From: Pleodorina starrii
Lineage: Eukaryota; Chlorophyta; Chlorophyceae; Chlamydomonadales; Volvocaceae
Assembly: GCA_030267565.1 (NCBI GenBank)
Contig: BRXU01000010.1
Coordinates: 2,476,501-2,540,500 of the forward strand
Length of the DNA: 64,000 nt
Direction of reading: 5' to 3'
In this document: piece by piece, positions 50,955 through 60,003 of the stretch
How positions within the stretch are numbered: the stretch's first letter is position 1
Layout of the letters: each line of letters starts with the position of its first letter
The notes under the pieces: model-generated
Database searches by the model: none
Seen by the model: the letters and a program-made list of their open reading frames with translations, nothing else
Told to the model about the DNA's origin: nothing
Translations under genes and position numbers: made by a program

Positions 50955-53522
50955 ATGGATAACGCCAACTGGTGCCCCAGCATTACCTTGCGTATCGCAA
51001 GCAATATGACGCCCAATGAGCGCGCGCTCCTGCGCTATGTCGATAAGGCCTTCTCCATTCTGTTTCAAACCGACGTCAGAATTTCCATGTCACAACCGGT
51101 GCCAACGTACTTGTTCAAGTTGCACTTTGGCAACCCGGCCGGCTTCGAGCTTCTGACGATCAGCGAGCGGGTGCAGGCACTGGGCTGCACGGCGTGCAGT
51201 GGCTGCATCGCCAACCTACAGGCAAGGCACACGGGCCAATTGCACAATGTCAGCAGCGCATGCATGCGGTGTTATTACTGCCTAATAGCAGTCTACTTGG
51301 TGATGTTTGCCGTCTGCTACCGCTCCTGCCATTTCTTAAGGCCCCTCTCATGTCCGCTAGAGTGTACAGTATTGGTAAACCAAGCGTAACCCACCGTTTG
51401 CTTTGCCTCGCACTCTGTATGTAGGTGGCGTTGGAGAACGCCGGCCTCGCAATGGAGTCCTGTCCCAAGGTGCTGGAGGTCGCTGCCAGCGCCGGCCAGC
51501 TGGATAGCTGCAAGCTGCTGCGGTCTCACGGCTGCCCCTGGGGTAGCATGATCAGTTTGGCGGCCTACAAAGGGCACCATCACGTGGTCGAGTGGGCGCT
51601 GGCCAGCGGCTGCCCTGTGACGCCCGATGCCATCTACATGGCTGCACGCGGCGGGCACGAGAGCCTGACACTGCAGCTGCTCGAGCGGGTCACCCAGGAC
51701 GCCGAAATCCCCATCTCCATCGGCAGCAGCAGTGTCCTCTCGGGTGGCAGCAGCGACAGCAGCGTGGACGGCGGCGACAGCAGCGACAGCAGCGTGGACG
51801 GCGGCAGCGACAGCAGCGTGGACGGCGGCAGCGACAGCAGCGTGGACGGCGGCGACAGCAGCGTGGACGGCGGCGACAGCAGCGACAGCAGCGTGGACGG
51901 CGGCGACAGCAGCGACAGCAGCGTGGACGGCGGCGACAGCAGCGACAGCAGCGTGGACGGCGGCGACAGCAGTGACAGCAGCGTGGACGGCGGCGCCGGT
52001 GGCGGCGACAGCAGCGACAGTGTCATTGTCATCAGCGACAGTGACAGCACCATCATCATCAGCGACAGTGACAGCACCGACGGCGAGGGTGACCGCATGG
52101 ACGGTGACCGCATGGACACTGACAGTGACAGCACCATCATCATCAGCGACAGTGACAGCACCATCATCATCAGCGACAGTGACAGCACCATCATCATCAG
52201 CGACAGTGACAGCACCGACGGTGATGGCGCCCAGCCTCGGGCGCCCAGGGGCGGTGTTGATCCGCTTGCGCTGCTGGAGGAGGCTGCACGCGGCATGGAC
52301 CTGGCAGGCTTGCGGCGACTCTACGAGTGGCTACGGCCCGAGCTGCAATACATTGGCGTCTGGAACGGTGGGGATGACTCCACGCCCATGCTGGAGGGCG
52401 CCGTGGGCAGCCCCACGGCCGACTGGCAGGCCAAGGCACTATGGGCCGAGGAGCGTCATGCGTTCCGCACCGTCATGGCCTACGTGTTTGTGATCGATGG
52501 GCGCACAGGCGATTCGGTGCCCCGCATGCTGTGGCTGCTCGCCCGGGAGTACCCGTTGGATGAGGACATCAGTGAGACAGCAGTGATGGCTGGCGACCTG
52601 GCGGCGCTGCGTTTCCTGATGGAGCTGCACGGCATGACGCCCAACATAACGGAGGAGCACTACAGCAATCTGGTCGCCAACAGCAGCTTGGACATTCTGC
52701 AATACCTCCACGAGCGAGGCGTGGCCCTGGACATGCACCAGATCGCCAGCCACGCCGCCAAGGGGGGCAACCTGCAGATCATGTCGTGGGTTTTGGATGG
52801 TATTGGCCTCGCCCCAAACAACCACCCATCGTTGCTGGATGACGCCGTGCTGGGGGGCAACATGGAGCTGCTCTTCCGCCTATGGCAGATGGGCTGGCAG
52901 TGCAGCAGCGCCGCTATCGTGAATGCAGTCACCATCGGCTGGAAGGCTGCTCTTGTGCAGTTGAGGGCATGGAACTGCCCGTGGCCGGTGAGTATGGGAT
53001 ATCGCGGGTCAGATGCGCTTAATCATGCGACTTTGATGCTTTTTTTCTGTCTCGCATAGCGCGTCCTGTCTCGCATAGCGCATCCTGTCTCGCATAGCGC
53101 ATCCTGTCTCGCATAGCGCGTCCTGTCTCTCGCATAGTGCCGATGGGCAAAACAGTTTTTGTCGTGTTGTAAAATTAATTCACCCGCGCCCGCTGCCCGC
53201 CGCTACCCGTTTTTGTTGTGTCACACAGGACAACAACGCGCCGTGGTGGGTCGCCAACGGGCCGTGGCTGGTGGCTGCCAAGAACGGCGACTTGGCGACC
53301 ATCCGAAACCTGCACCAGCTGGGCTGCCCGTGGGGGACAGACGCGCTGCTGCCCGCCTGCATCATGTCCTACCCGCGGCCATCCGTCCACGTACTCCGCT
53401 TGCTGGTGGAGCTGGGGTGCCCCGTGGAATGGATCACGGTGCGAGTGGTGGCAGAGGCCCAGCCGCTGGGCGAGTACCGGGCCGCACTGCTGGTTTGGCT
53501 GAACGAGGAGCTGTACATGTAG
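50955..53522 (+). CDS. Ankyrin-like protein with Ser/Asp repeat, three exons
   Basis: Exons are 50955-51221, 51425-52987 and 53229-53522, giving about 707 residues, all joints in phase 0. Loose ankyrin-type repeats are visible: VLEVAASAGQLDSCKLL, LRFLMELHGM, ILQYLHERG and WLVAAKNGDLATIRNLHQLG. Between them, about residues 185-360, lies a large insertion of (D)GGDSSDSSV and SDSDSTIII repeats, strongly acidic and Ser-rich, probably exposed and possibly phosphorylated. The first junction is confirmed by the intronless relative at 59.7 kb, where the homologous sequence runs straight into VALENAGL. Start: MDNANWCPS. The role is probably host interaction (inference). Confidence 0.83.
51222..51424 (+). 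other. Intron 1 (GC-AG, 203 bp) of the ankyrin-like gene
   Basis: The donor is gcaagg after CAG and the acceptor tgtatgtag before GTGGCG. The paralog at 59.8 kb has gtcaccaag directly followed by gtggcgcttgagaatgcc, showing precisely where coding sequence resumes. Confidence 0.88.
51750..52215 (+). repeat. Coding Ser/Asp tandem repeat
   Basis: Units such as gtggacggcggcgacagcagc (GGDSSDSSV) and atcatcagcgacagtgacagc (IISDSDST) repeat in frame. The three frames stay open over the array, so the other frames (TAATAAW, SLLSPPSTL) are artefacts. Confidence 0.9.
52988..53228 (+). other. Intron 2 (GT-AG, 241 bp) with internal 20-bp repeat
   Basis: The donor is gtgagt and the acceptor tgtcacacag after a T-rich tract. 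Inside, four copies of cgcatagcgc(g/a)tcctgtct lie at about 53055-53135. Read-through hits a stop at the start of the repeat. The downstream exon continues the ankyrin-type pattern. Confidence 0.78.
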
Positions 53523-55223
53523 CCGGTGAGAATCTGGGGAGCAGGGGTGTAGCAGCATAACCAGGGCGCGGAGGTTGACATAGGCTTGCCGTGGCTTGAC
53601 CTAACTTATCATTAGGTTACCTGCCCCCATGCCCGTTTGACCGGTATCGTTTCGCCACCCGCACCCGTACCCATACCAGTGCCTGTGTCCGTGCAAACAC
53701 ACCACCTATTGATCCGTTGTCCAAATGTCCCATCTGGCAGGCGCGATGGTGAGAGTGGCGATGCAATGGAGTATGCTGGTCGCGGCTACATGGCACCGTG
53801 GCGATGCCGTGGAGTCTGCTGTGATGTGACTTCGGTTTTGTATGCAGTATGCTGAGTGCGGCTGAATAAGCCGCATCAATAATAATATAGCAACAACAAC
53901 TTAGGGACCCGTACAAGGGTTCTCTTTTACGTCGCTAGGGATGGTAGTTTCAGGCTGGGCAGTTTTGACAGACATGCAGCTGAATTGAGCGGGGGGCGGT
54001 GACAGGATAGGTGTTTGTTAAATGGGGTAGGGGCGCGTGCATGTCAGTTGAAAGGGGACGACTGATAGAAGATTCTCGGGAGTTATTCATGAGCCATAAC
54101 CCTTTTGCAACACGTTGCTATTTGTTTTTAACAGCCATACGTAGGTAGGTCAGAGGTCAGAGGTCAGAGGTCAGGGGGTATATATGTGATTTTCGTTATG
54201 TCTGGATGGTGGCGGGGCGGTGCGGTGCGATCCGGGGACGACATCATCACACACATGCGCCGTCTGGCGTTCCCAGTGGCGCAGGTTATTGTGAATCTAT
54301 GAACTGTTGCGACGGCGGCCATCATCACGTGAATGTGTGGGTTTATGACCTGAACGGTACCCCTCCATAGTCGGGGTCAGGAACAGGGGGGGGGGGTGTT
54401 TGGTGCTCTTTGTCGGGGCTCGATCCCCCCTTTGCTTCAGACCAGTGGCGTGGTTCGAGGGTGGGCGATCGTGGGGTGCAAGTAATGATGGACAGCTGTT
54501 CCCCCTTTTTCCCCGGGTCAGCGGTGCAATGGTTGCCCCAAAGTAAGGAGGGCTTGGCAGGTCTCTGGTCACTTGTGTCTCCACGTGGCGTTGGCGTTGG
54601 CGTTGGCGTTGGCGTTGGCGTTGGCGTTGGCGTTGGCGTTGGCGTTGGCGTTGGCGTTGGCGTTGGCGTTGGCGTTGGCGTTGGCGTTGGCGTTGGCGTT
54701 GGCGTTGGCGTTGGCGTTGGCATTGGCATTGGCGGGAGCAGTGTTTGCTTGTGGGCCCAATGTAACATGGCGAAGCACGGGTATGTTGCTCACGCCCCGA
54801 CCCCGCCCCGTACCCGGCTACTTCCGGTTCCCTAATTCATCTGCGGAAAGTTACTACGCCTGGCAGCCATCGGTTCGTTGAGGCTCACCGTATCCGCTAT
54901 AACACTTCGCGCTATTATATGTAAAGAGGCTGCGAAAGGATCATCAAGTCCGCTGCCTGCTCCGGTGACTAACAGCCATCTGCTGCCCGGCGCGGTCGTG
55001 CCCTCGTAACTCCCCTTGGAGTTGGTTAAAACTGGTGAAGGCGTCTTCATACGTCTGACATACGTCCGACCCAGACGGTGCTCTGCCGGCTGCGAGACTC
55101 GCGTAGTGCGCGAAAAAAAGTTGGTTGGTAATTGGTGGTTACCGCGCTTTATGGCTACACGGCCCTCAGCCTTTTATACTTACACCGGAGCAGCCACGAT
55201 AACCACTTTGGTTTCATCAAGTC
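53523..55223. other. 1.7-kb region without a recognised gene
   Basis: Nothing here looks like a gene. It contains a ggtcaga short tandem repeat (54147-54177), the long ggcgtt array (54583-54720) and several short open frames on both strands driven by low complexity. Confidence 0.6.
54583..54732. repeat. Hexanucleotide repeat (ggcgtt)n
   Basis: About 23 nearly perfect ggcgtt units, ending in two ggcatt. All three plus frames and their complements remain open (GVGV, ALAL, TPTP, ANAN), which explains several long apparent ORFs. It is hypervariable by nature and probably polymorphic between isolates. Confidence 0.95.
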
Positions 55224-56813
55224 TCACCATGGCCCAGATAAATGCGAATGGAATTGTGTAGAGGTGGAAAATTCCAATGGCAGTGACGACTGTGCAGACA
55301 GTGGCGTAGGTGAGCGCATAGACGGCTGTGCAGACAGTGGTGTAGGTGAGCGCATAGACGGCTGTGCAGACAGTGGCATAGATGAACGCGTAGACGGCTG
55401 TGCAGATAGTGGCATAGATGAACGCGTAGACGGCTGTGCAGACAGTGGCGTGGATGAACGCATTGACGGCCGTGCAGACAGTGGCGTGGATGAACGCAAT
55501 GATGGCTGTACAGACAGTGGCGTGGATGAACGCATTGACGGCCGTGCAGACAGCCCCCACCATTCATCTCTGTACACAGACGCAGGCAAGCACGCCTTGG
55601 GACCATCCTTATACTTTCCTATGCATGAAGCCAAACGATGGTCTTTCATCCTGATATAGTTATCAATGTACTCCGCACATGTTCGCGCAAAGCAAATTGC
55701 AATTCGATTCTGGTCCTGCTCCTGCTCCCCTTGTAACTTACTAGGAACAGCATCATGCCATTCAATAAACACCTTGACTAGGCGATTTAGCAGCCACCTG
55801 TGAGACTGGCAGACGAGTCTCCACAGCGTTTCACCCTGCTGTTCGCTTGTATCTTCCTCTCTGTGGGCAGGCATCAACGTTGAAAAGTGGAATATCTTGT
55901 AGCAGACAGGGCACTCAAACTCAAAGCTGTCAAGCCATTGTGCAAGGACAGGGGGTGCCTCTTGTACCTGAGGGACACACCCCTCTATGTGTGAACATAG
56001 CATTAGCAGCATGTATGGTGAGTAAAGCATATGCTGGGTGTTTGCTGTCCGGGGCGTGAACGTTTCATTCAGTAGCGCGTGCATTTTATCACGCAAATGA
56101 TCCACTAGGGATTCCACCTCATACGGTGTGTAGTGATCCCTAAACACTCGAGGCGCTTGTGGCCAGCGGCTCATTTTGACATCATAGAAGGGGGGATCCC
56201 CAGCATAGCGAGGGGTCTGCCCCAAACCCCCGTCACGAGCGCTTGCCACATACAACAGGAAACGGGCCACCACCAGCGAACACTGTTCAATGGTGTCCTC
56301 AAAGGCTGACAACCTGTTACGGTTCAGTTCAGCCATGCACGTTTCACACATGTAGCAGCCTCCATGAATCAGCACATCTGGATGCTCTTTGGGGCACTGA
56401 CAAGACCATCTGGGGAAATAGCTGTACTGTGGTGAGCTCCCCGCGGCTGACTTGCCCCGATTCTTTGAAACAGCCTCGGCAAATCTAGCAAGTCCAGCAA
56501 CAGCACTTACAGTCAGCGGGGCCATTAGGCTCGAGTCATTCACCGTTGGGGGCTTGGTTTTATCCACAAACCCTCCCCCACTGTGTGCTGGTACCACAAC
56601 AGACATGTCGGTCAGGTCTGGAGACTGCATGCCGCCGCAACTTTGACACAGGTTCAGCTTGCTACACCTGAGTGAAGTCGAGAATAGAATTGCAGGTGCA
56701 GCACTCTGCCCCACGGCTGTAATGTATTCAGAGGGCTTTCGCCATGCTGTAAGTCGAAACGGTCCGGCACCAGTTTGTGCGCGTAGCGCTCGGCCCTCTG
56801 TGGACACCGTCAT
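55224..56813 (-). CDS. Cys-rich hypothetical protein with 12-residue C-terminal repeat
   Basis: The 529-residue frame starts at an ATG at 56813; an internal ATG at 56630 (MQSPDLTDM) is an alternative. Cysteine groups are CQSCGG near 56-59, CQCP / CYMCETC near 138-160 and FECPVCYKIF near 301, suggesting zinc binding; the CPVC and CETC groups recall RING or treble-clef modules but are not typical. Residues ~420-515 are about eight copies of a 12-residue repeat (SAQPSMRSPTPL type) encoded by 36-bp units. The function is unknown. The first ~40 codons overlap a ~60-bp element duplicated at 37330-37385. Confidence 0.65.
   Translation of the reverse strand: MTVSTEGRALRAQTGAGPFRLTAWRKPSEYITAVGQSAAPAILFSTSLRCSKLNLCQSCGGMQSPDLTDMSVVVPAHSGGGFVDKTKPPTVNDSSLMAPLTVSAVAGLARFAEAVSKNRGKSAAGSSPQYSYFPRWSCQCPKEHPDVLIHGGCYMCETCMAELNRNRLSAFEDTIEQCSLVVARFLLYVASARDGGLGQTPRYAGDPPFYDVKMSRWPQAPRVFRDHYTPYEVESLVDHLRDKMHALLNETFTPRTANTQHMLYSPYMLLMLCSHIEGCVPQVQEAPPVLAQWLDSFEFECPVCYKIFHFSTLMPAHREEDTSEQQGETLWRLVCQSHRWLLNRLVKVFIEWHDAVPSKLQGEQEQDQNRIAICFARTCAEYIDNYIRMKDHRLASCIGKYKDGPKACLPASVYRDEWWGLSARPSMRSSTPLSVQPSLRSSTPLSARPSMRSSTPLSAQPSTRSSMPLSAQPSTRSSMPLSAQPSMRSPTPLSAQPSMRSPTPLSAQSSLPLEFSTSTQFHSHLSGPW
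55275..55560 (-). repeat. 36-bp coding tandem repeat
   Basis: About eight copies of gacggctgtgcagacagtgg followed by cgt(a/g)gatgaacgc (plus-strand reading). Copies near the right end are most alike. It encodes the 12-residue C-terminal repeat of the minus-strand gene; the plus strand also stays open. Confidence 0.9.
56692..56752. repeat. Dispersed ~60-bp element, copy 2
   Basis: It matches 37330-37385 (gcagcactctgc, then ggctgtaatgtattcagagg and gctttcgccatgc). It overlaps the 5' coding part or leader of the minus-strand gene. Confidence 0.75.
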
Positions 56814-57199
56814 CTCAGCTGCACCAAGACGACTTGGACTGGGCGCTGCGGCTACGCTACGCTCGGCTACGCTCCTTCTTGGGCCTAGAGTTTACAGAGC
56901 CCACCACTTGGGCTCCGACGCAGCAGCAAAAAGAGACAGGGGTGTTTTCGGGCAGGCTAAGTCGCACGTTTGGGCTAGCCCCATTCTTGAGAGGACTGCC
57001 TCGGGAGCGGTCGGTGCGTGGATAATCGGTTTCCATTCCAGACTTAACCTAGGTGTACATATATAGATATTTGCGCGGCACCCCCCCATCATCACCGACT
57101 TCGTCACCATATGTGGTCGAGCTCCCACCCTGTTTGGCATGCGCGCGCTAAACCTATGGGCAAAACATTTAAAGGTACCGCTCTTTAGCATGCAACATC
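56814..57199. other. Intergenic region between divergent genes
   Basis: No gene is recognised. It contains a short ctacgctcggctacgctc repeat (56855-56877) and an AT-rich tatatagatat near 57060. It should contain the promoters of the two divergent genes. Confidence 0.5.
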
Positions 57200-58030
57200 A
57201 TGGAAGAGGTGCTGGCAAAGCGCTGCAAGAGATACCAATGCACACGGTGTCTTTACACATCAAACCGAACGGATGTCATGCGGCACATTCAGCGCAAGCG
57301 GATGTGTGAAGCGTCCAATGGCGCGTGGCCAGATAGCAAGCCCCCAGAAGTGGTGGAAATCCGAGTGTCTCTCGGCCGCCGAGCACCCAGGCGACCCAAG
57401 GCGCACTCGGCAACACAGCCCCGCGCCACCGCTGCCACTGCCACTGCCACTGCCACTGCCACTGCCACTGCCACAGCCGGCACCACCAACAATATCACAC
57501 AGAACAACATTCAGATTAATGTCTTGATGGGTTACGGCAACGAAACGCTCGCCCACCTCAGCTCCAAGACTTTCAAGAACATTTACGAAACAACACCCGT
57601 ATCAGAGATCCTGCACAGGGTCATTGATGCAATCTACTTTGATGACGCCGCAATGGGGCGAAACGTAACATTCTTGATGCCCAAGCCCGGCAATCCTCGC
57701 AATAGCTATGCCGTTGTGCGGGATCCCTCAAACCCCACGTTGTGCAAGTTTGTGCCAGCCTGCAAAGTCGCCTGGACAGTGGCGGCAAAGAGCGTCGATG
57801 TCATGGACGCCTCCTTAAACGAAGATGACTGTTACTATTACTGCAAACTAGACCGACAGCTGCACGAGCACATCGACCGGCATGTAACACAGCTGAATGA
57901 CGTGCTGCAAAACGAACCCGAGTCAGAAGAAGGCACACACATTGTAAACAAGGTTGCGGCACACCTCGCGGATGCATCCCCATATAAATTCCTAACCCAT
58001 TCACAGTGGTACCCCGCGGCCATATGCTGA
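57200..58030 (+). CDS. C2H2-type zinc-finger protein, paralog of 13879-14676
   Basis: The 276-residue protein begins MEEVLAKRCKRYQCTRC. A single zinc-finger-like motif (CTRCLYTSNRTDVMRHI, then RMC) lies at residues ~14-37. A linker with an (AT)n run from an actgcc repeat (57430-57470) and TTNNITQNNIQINV follows. The C-terminal ~180 residues (FKNIYETTPVSEILHRV, CKVAWTVAAK, YCKLDRQLHEHI) form a globular domain like that of the 13879-14676 protein. DNA binding is inferred. Confidence 0.82.
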   Translation: MEEVLAKRCKRYQCTRCLYTSNRTDVMRHIQRKRMCEASNGAWPDSKPPEVVEIRVSLGRRAPRRPKAHSATQPRATAATATATATATATATAGTTNNITQNNIQINVLMGYGNETLAHLSSKTFKNIYETTPVSEILHRVIDAIYFDDAAMGRNVTFLMPKPGNPRNSYAVVRDPSNPTLCKFVPACKVAWTVAAKSVDVMDASLNEDDCYYYCKLDRQLHEHIDRHVTQLNDVLQNEPESEEGTHIVNKVAAHLADASPYKFLTHSQWYPAAIC

Positions 58031-58310
58031 GTCACAATGTACAACGTGTTCACAACCTGGGTGCCAGCGCGCCTGTGCTAGGCTTAGCAGATCATCCGTC
58101 GCATCACTGGCAGATACTTTGCCCTGATAGACACCCTCATCGCCCTTGCCCTTACCCCGTACCCCGTACAGTGACAGATGCCGAGCCCGTGCCGCCCAGA
58201 GTGACCAGGGCGGCCAAAGCCGCTTGCAGCAGGCGGTTGCTGTGGACCAACTCAGCCTGCAGCCGCGCCACCTCCGCCCTCTGCTCCTCATGGGCCGCCA
58301 AAGCGGGCTG

Positions 58311-58443
58311 CCATCAGCGACCCTGCCAGACGGCTGTGCCAGAAGCGCCTGCAGCGCGAGTTTACAGAGCTGCAACAAAGACTACTCCCCGGTATAAAGA
58401 AATATACAAGGGAGCGATAGTTATCATAAGAGTGAACGCCAAT
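58311..58443 (+). pseudogene. Detached 3' tail of the 22-residue-repeat gene
   Basis: The sequence ccatcagcgaccctgccaga through gcgagtttacag matches the 3' end of the following gene (59586-59645) and encodes the same ISDPARRLCQKRLQREFT. Homology continues past the stop into the 3' flank (aatatacaaggg / aataaagaaggg). A related repeat-protein gene probably once preceded it and lost its body. Confidence 0.78.
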
Positions 58444-59671
58444 GGCAGCGTTGACGTTTAAATTGGTCGTCACTGAGAAGCGCATCTCCCAACTATCCAA
58501 GTTTTTTAATGATCCAACATCTGCATGGGCATACATTTCTTATAACCAAAGTTTAACGCTAGATTACGTATGGGAAAATGTACACAAACACTGGGACTGG
58601 GCTGCCTTGAGCCGGCATCCCAACATCACCATGACTGATGTGCTGCGCCACCCCGACAAGCCCTGGGACTGGGATGAATTAAGCCGGCACCCCAACATTA
58701 CCATGACCGATGTGCTGCGTCATCAAGACAAGCCCTGGGACTGGTCTGCCTTGAGTCGGAATCCCAATGTTACAATGACAGATGTGTTCCTGCGCCATCC
58801 CGACAAGCCCTGGGACTGGTACGCCTTGAGCTGGCACCTCGGAATAAATATGACAGATATGCTGCTGCGCCATCCAGACAAGCCTTGGGACTGGAACGCA
58901 TTGAGCTGGAACCCAAACATTACCATGACAGATGTGTTGTACCATCCAGACAAGCCCTGGAACTGGTATGCCTTGAGCGGGAACCCCGGAATTAATATGA
59001 CAGATGTGCTGCGCCATCCCGACAAGCCCTGGAAGTGGAATGCATTGAGCTGGAACCCCAACATTACCATGACAGATGTGCTGCGCCATCCCGACAAGCC
59101 CTGGGACTGGAATGAGTTGAGCGGGAACTCCAACATCACCATGACTGATGTGCTGCGCCACCCCGACAAGCCCTGGGACTGGGATGAATTAAGCCGGCAC
59201 CCCAACATTACCATGACCGATGTGCTGCTGCACCACCCAGAATTTCCCTGGAACTGGGATGAATTGAGCTGGAACCCCAACATTACCATTACAGATGTGC
59301 TGCGCAACCCCGACAAACCTTGGAACTGGGATGAATTGAGCTGGAACCCCAACATTACCATTACAGATGTGCTGCGCAACCCCGACAAACCTTGGAACTG
59401 GGTTGCCTTGAGCCAGCACCCTGAAATTATTCTGACAGATGTGCTGCGCAATCCCGACAAGCCCTGGATATTTCGTTGTATTCTTCGCAATAGTCATTGC
59501 ATATTGCAACCCACCGACGAAGAAGTGTTTGATTTTGTGAACAATAGATGGGCGACACGTGTCATTTGTGATGCGGTTGTGCGCGCCATCAGCGACCCTG
59601 CCAGACGGCTGTGCCAGAAGCGCCTGCAGCGCGAGTTTACAGCGCTACGACAAGACTACTTATCGGTATAG
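58442..59671 (+). CDS. 22-residue tandem-repeat protein
   Basis: The 409-residue protein begins MAALTFKLVVTEKRISQL. Residues ~45-345 are about 14 tandem repeats of the type DWDELSRHPNITMTDVLRHPDKPW, with a DNA unit of 66-69 bp (consensus parts: LSxNPNITMTDVL and HPDKPWDW). Repeats of this kind are known from giant viruses (for example marseilleviruses and klosneuvirus-like genomes); the function is unknown. A tail of ~60 residues (EEVFDFVNNRWATRVICDAV to RQDYLSV) is outside the repeat. Repeat units are very alike, pointing to recent homogenisation. Confidence 0.86.
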   Translation: MAALTFKLVVTEKRISQLSKFFNDPTSAWAYISYNQSLTLDYVWENVHKHWDWAALSRHPNITMTDVLRHPDKPWDWDELSRHPNITMTDVLRHQDKPWDWSALSRNPNVTMTDVFLRHPDKPWDWYALSWHLGINMTDMLLRHPDKPWDWNALSWNPNITMTDVLYHPDKPWNWYALSGNPGINMTDVLRHPDKPWKWNALSWNPNITMTDVLRHPDKPWDWNELSGNSNITMTDVLRHPDKPWDWDELSRHPNITMTDVLLHHPEFPWNWDELSWNPNITITDVLRNPDKPWNWDELSWNPNITITDVLRNPDKPWNWVALSQHPEIILTDVLRNPDKPWIFRCILRNSHCILQPTDEEVFDFVNNRWATRVICDAVVRAISDPARRLCQKRLQREFTALRQDYLSV

Positions 59672-59705
59672 AAAAATAAAGAAGGGGGCTACGGTGAACA
59701 TACGA

Positions 59706-60003
59706 ATAATGTTAAGTAAGACCGAGCCCGCTTTGGCAGTCGAGCGGGCTTCGCCAACCTGGCACGCGACCAGCGTGAGCAAGTGATTTGCCTCACTGCT
59801 GTCAGTGGCTGCGTCACCAAGGTGGCGCTTGAGAATGCCGGCCTGGTGGTGGCTCGCCGGCGCAAGATGATGGATGCTGCGGCTGGCGCCGGCCAGCTGG
59901 AGAGCTGCAAGCTGCTGCTGTCTCGGGGCTGCCCCTGGGTGTATAATGCGCTCGCTGCGTTTCCTGGTAGAGCAGCACGGCATGAGTGGGGCCGCCAGTG
60001 ATA
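59706..60003 (+). pseudogene. Intronless, broken copy of the ankyrin-like gene
   Basis: Translation gives FANLARDQREQVI, SGCVTKVALENAGL and AAAGAGQLESCKLLLSRGCPW, matching exon 1 end plus exon 2 start of the 50955-53522 gene (CSGCIANLQ + VALENAGL; ASAGQLDSCKLLRSHGCPW). The intron is absent. After RGCPW the sequence jumps, with a frame change, to LRSLRFLVEQHGM, which corresponds to the later ankyrin-type segment LRFLMELHGM. It then runs into the 134-bp satellite. The absence of an intron suggests either the pre-intron state or copying through mRNA. Confidence 0.8.
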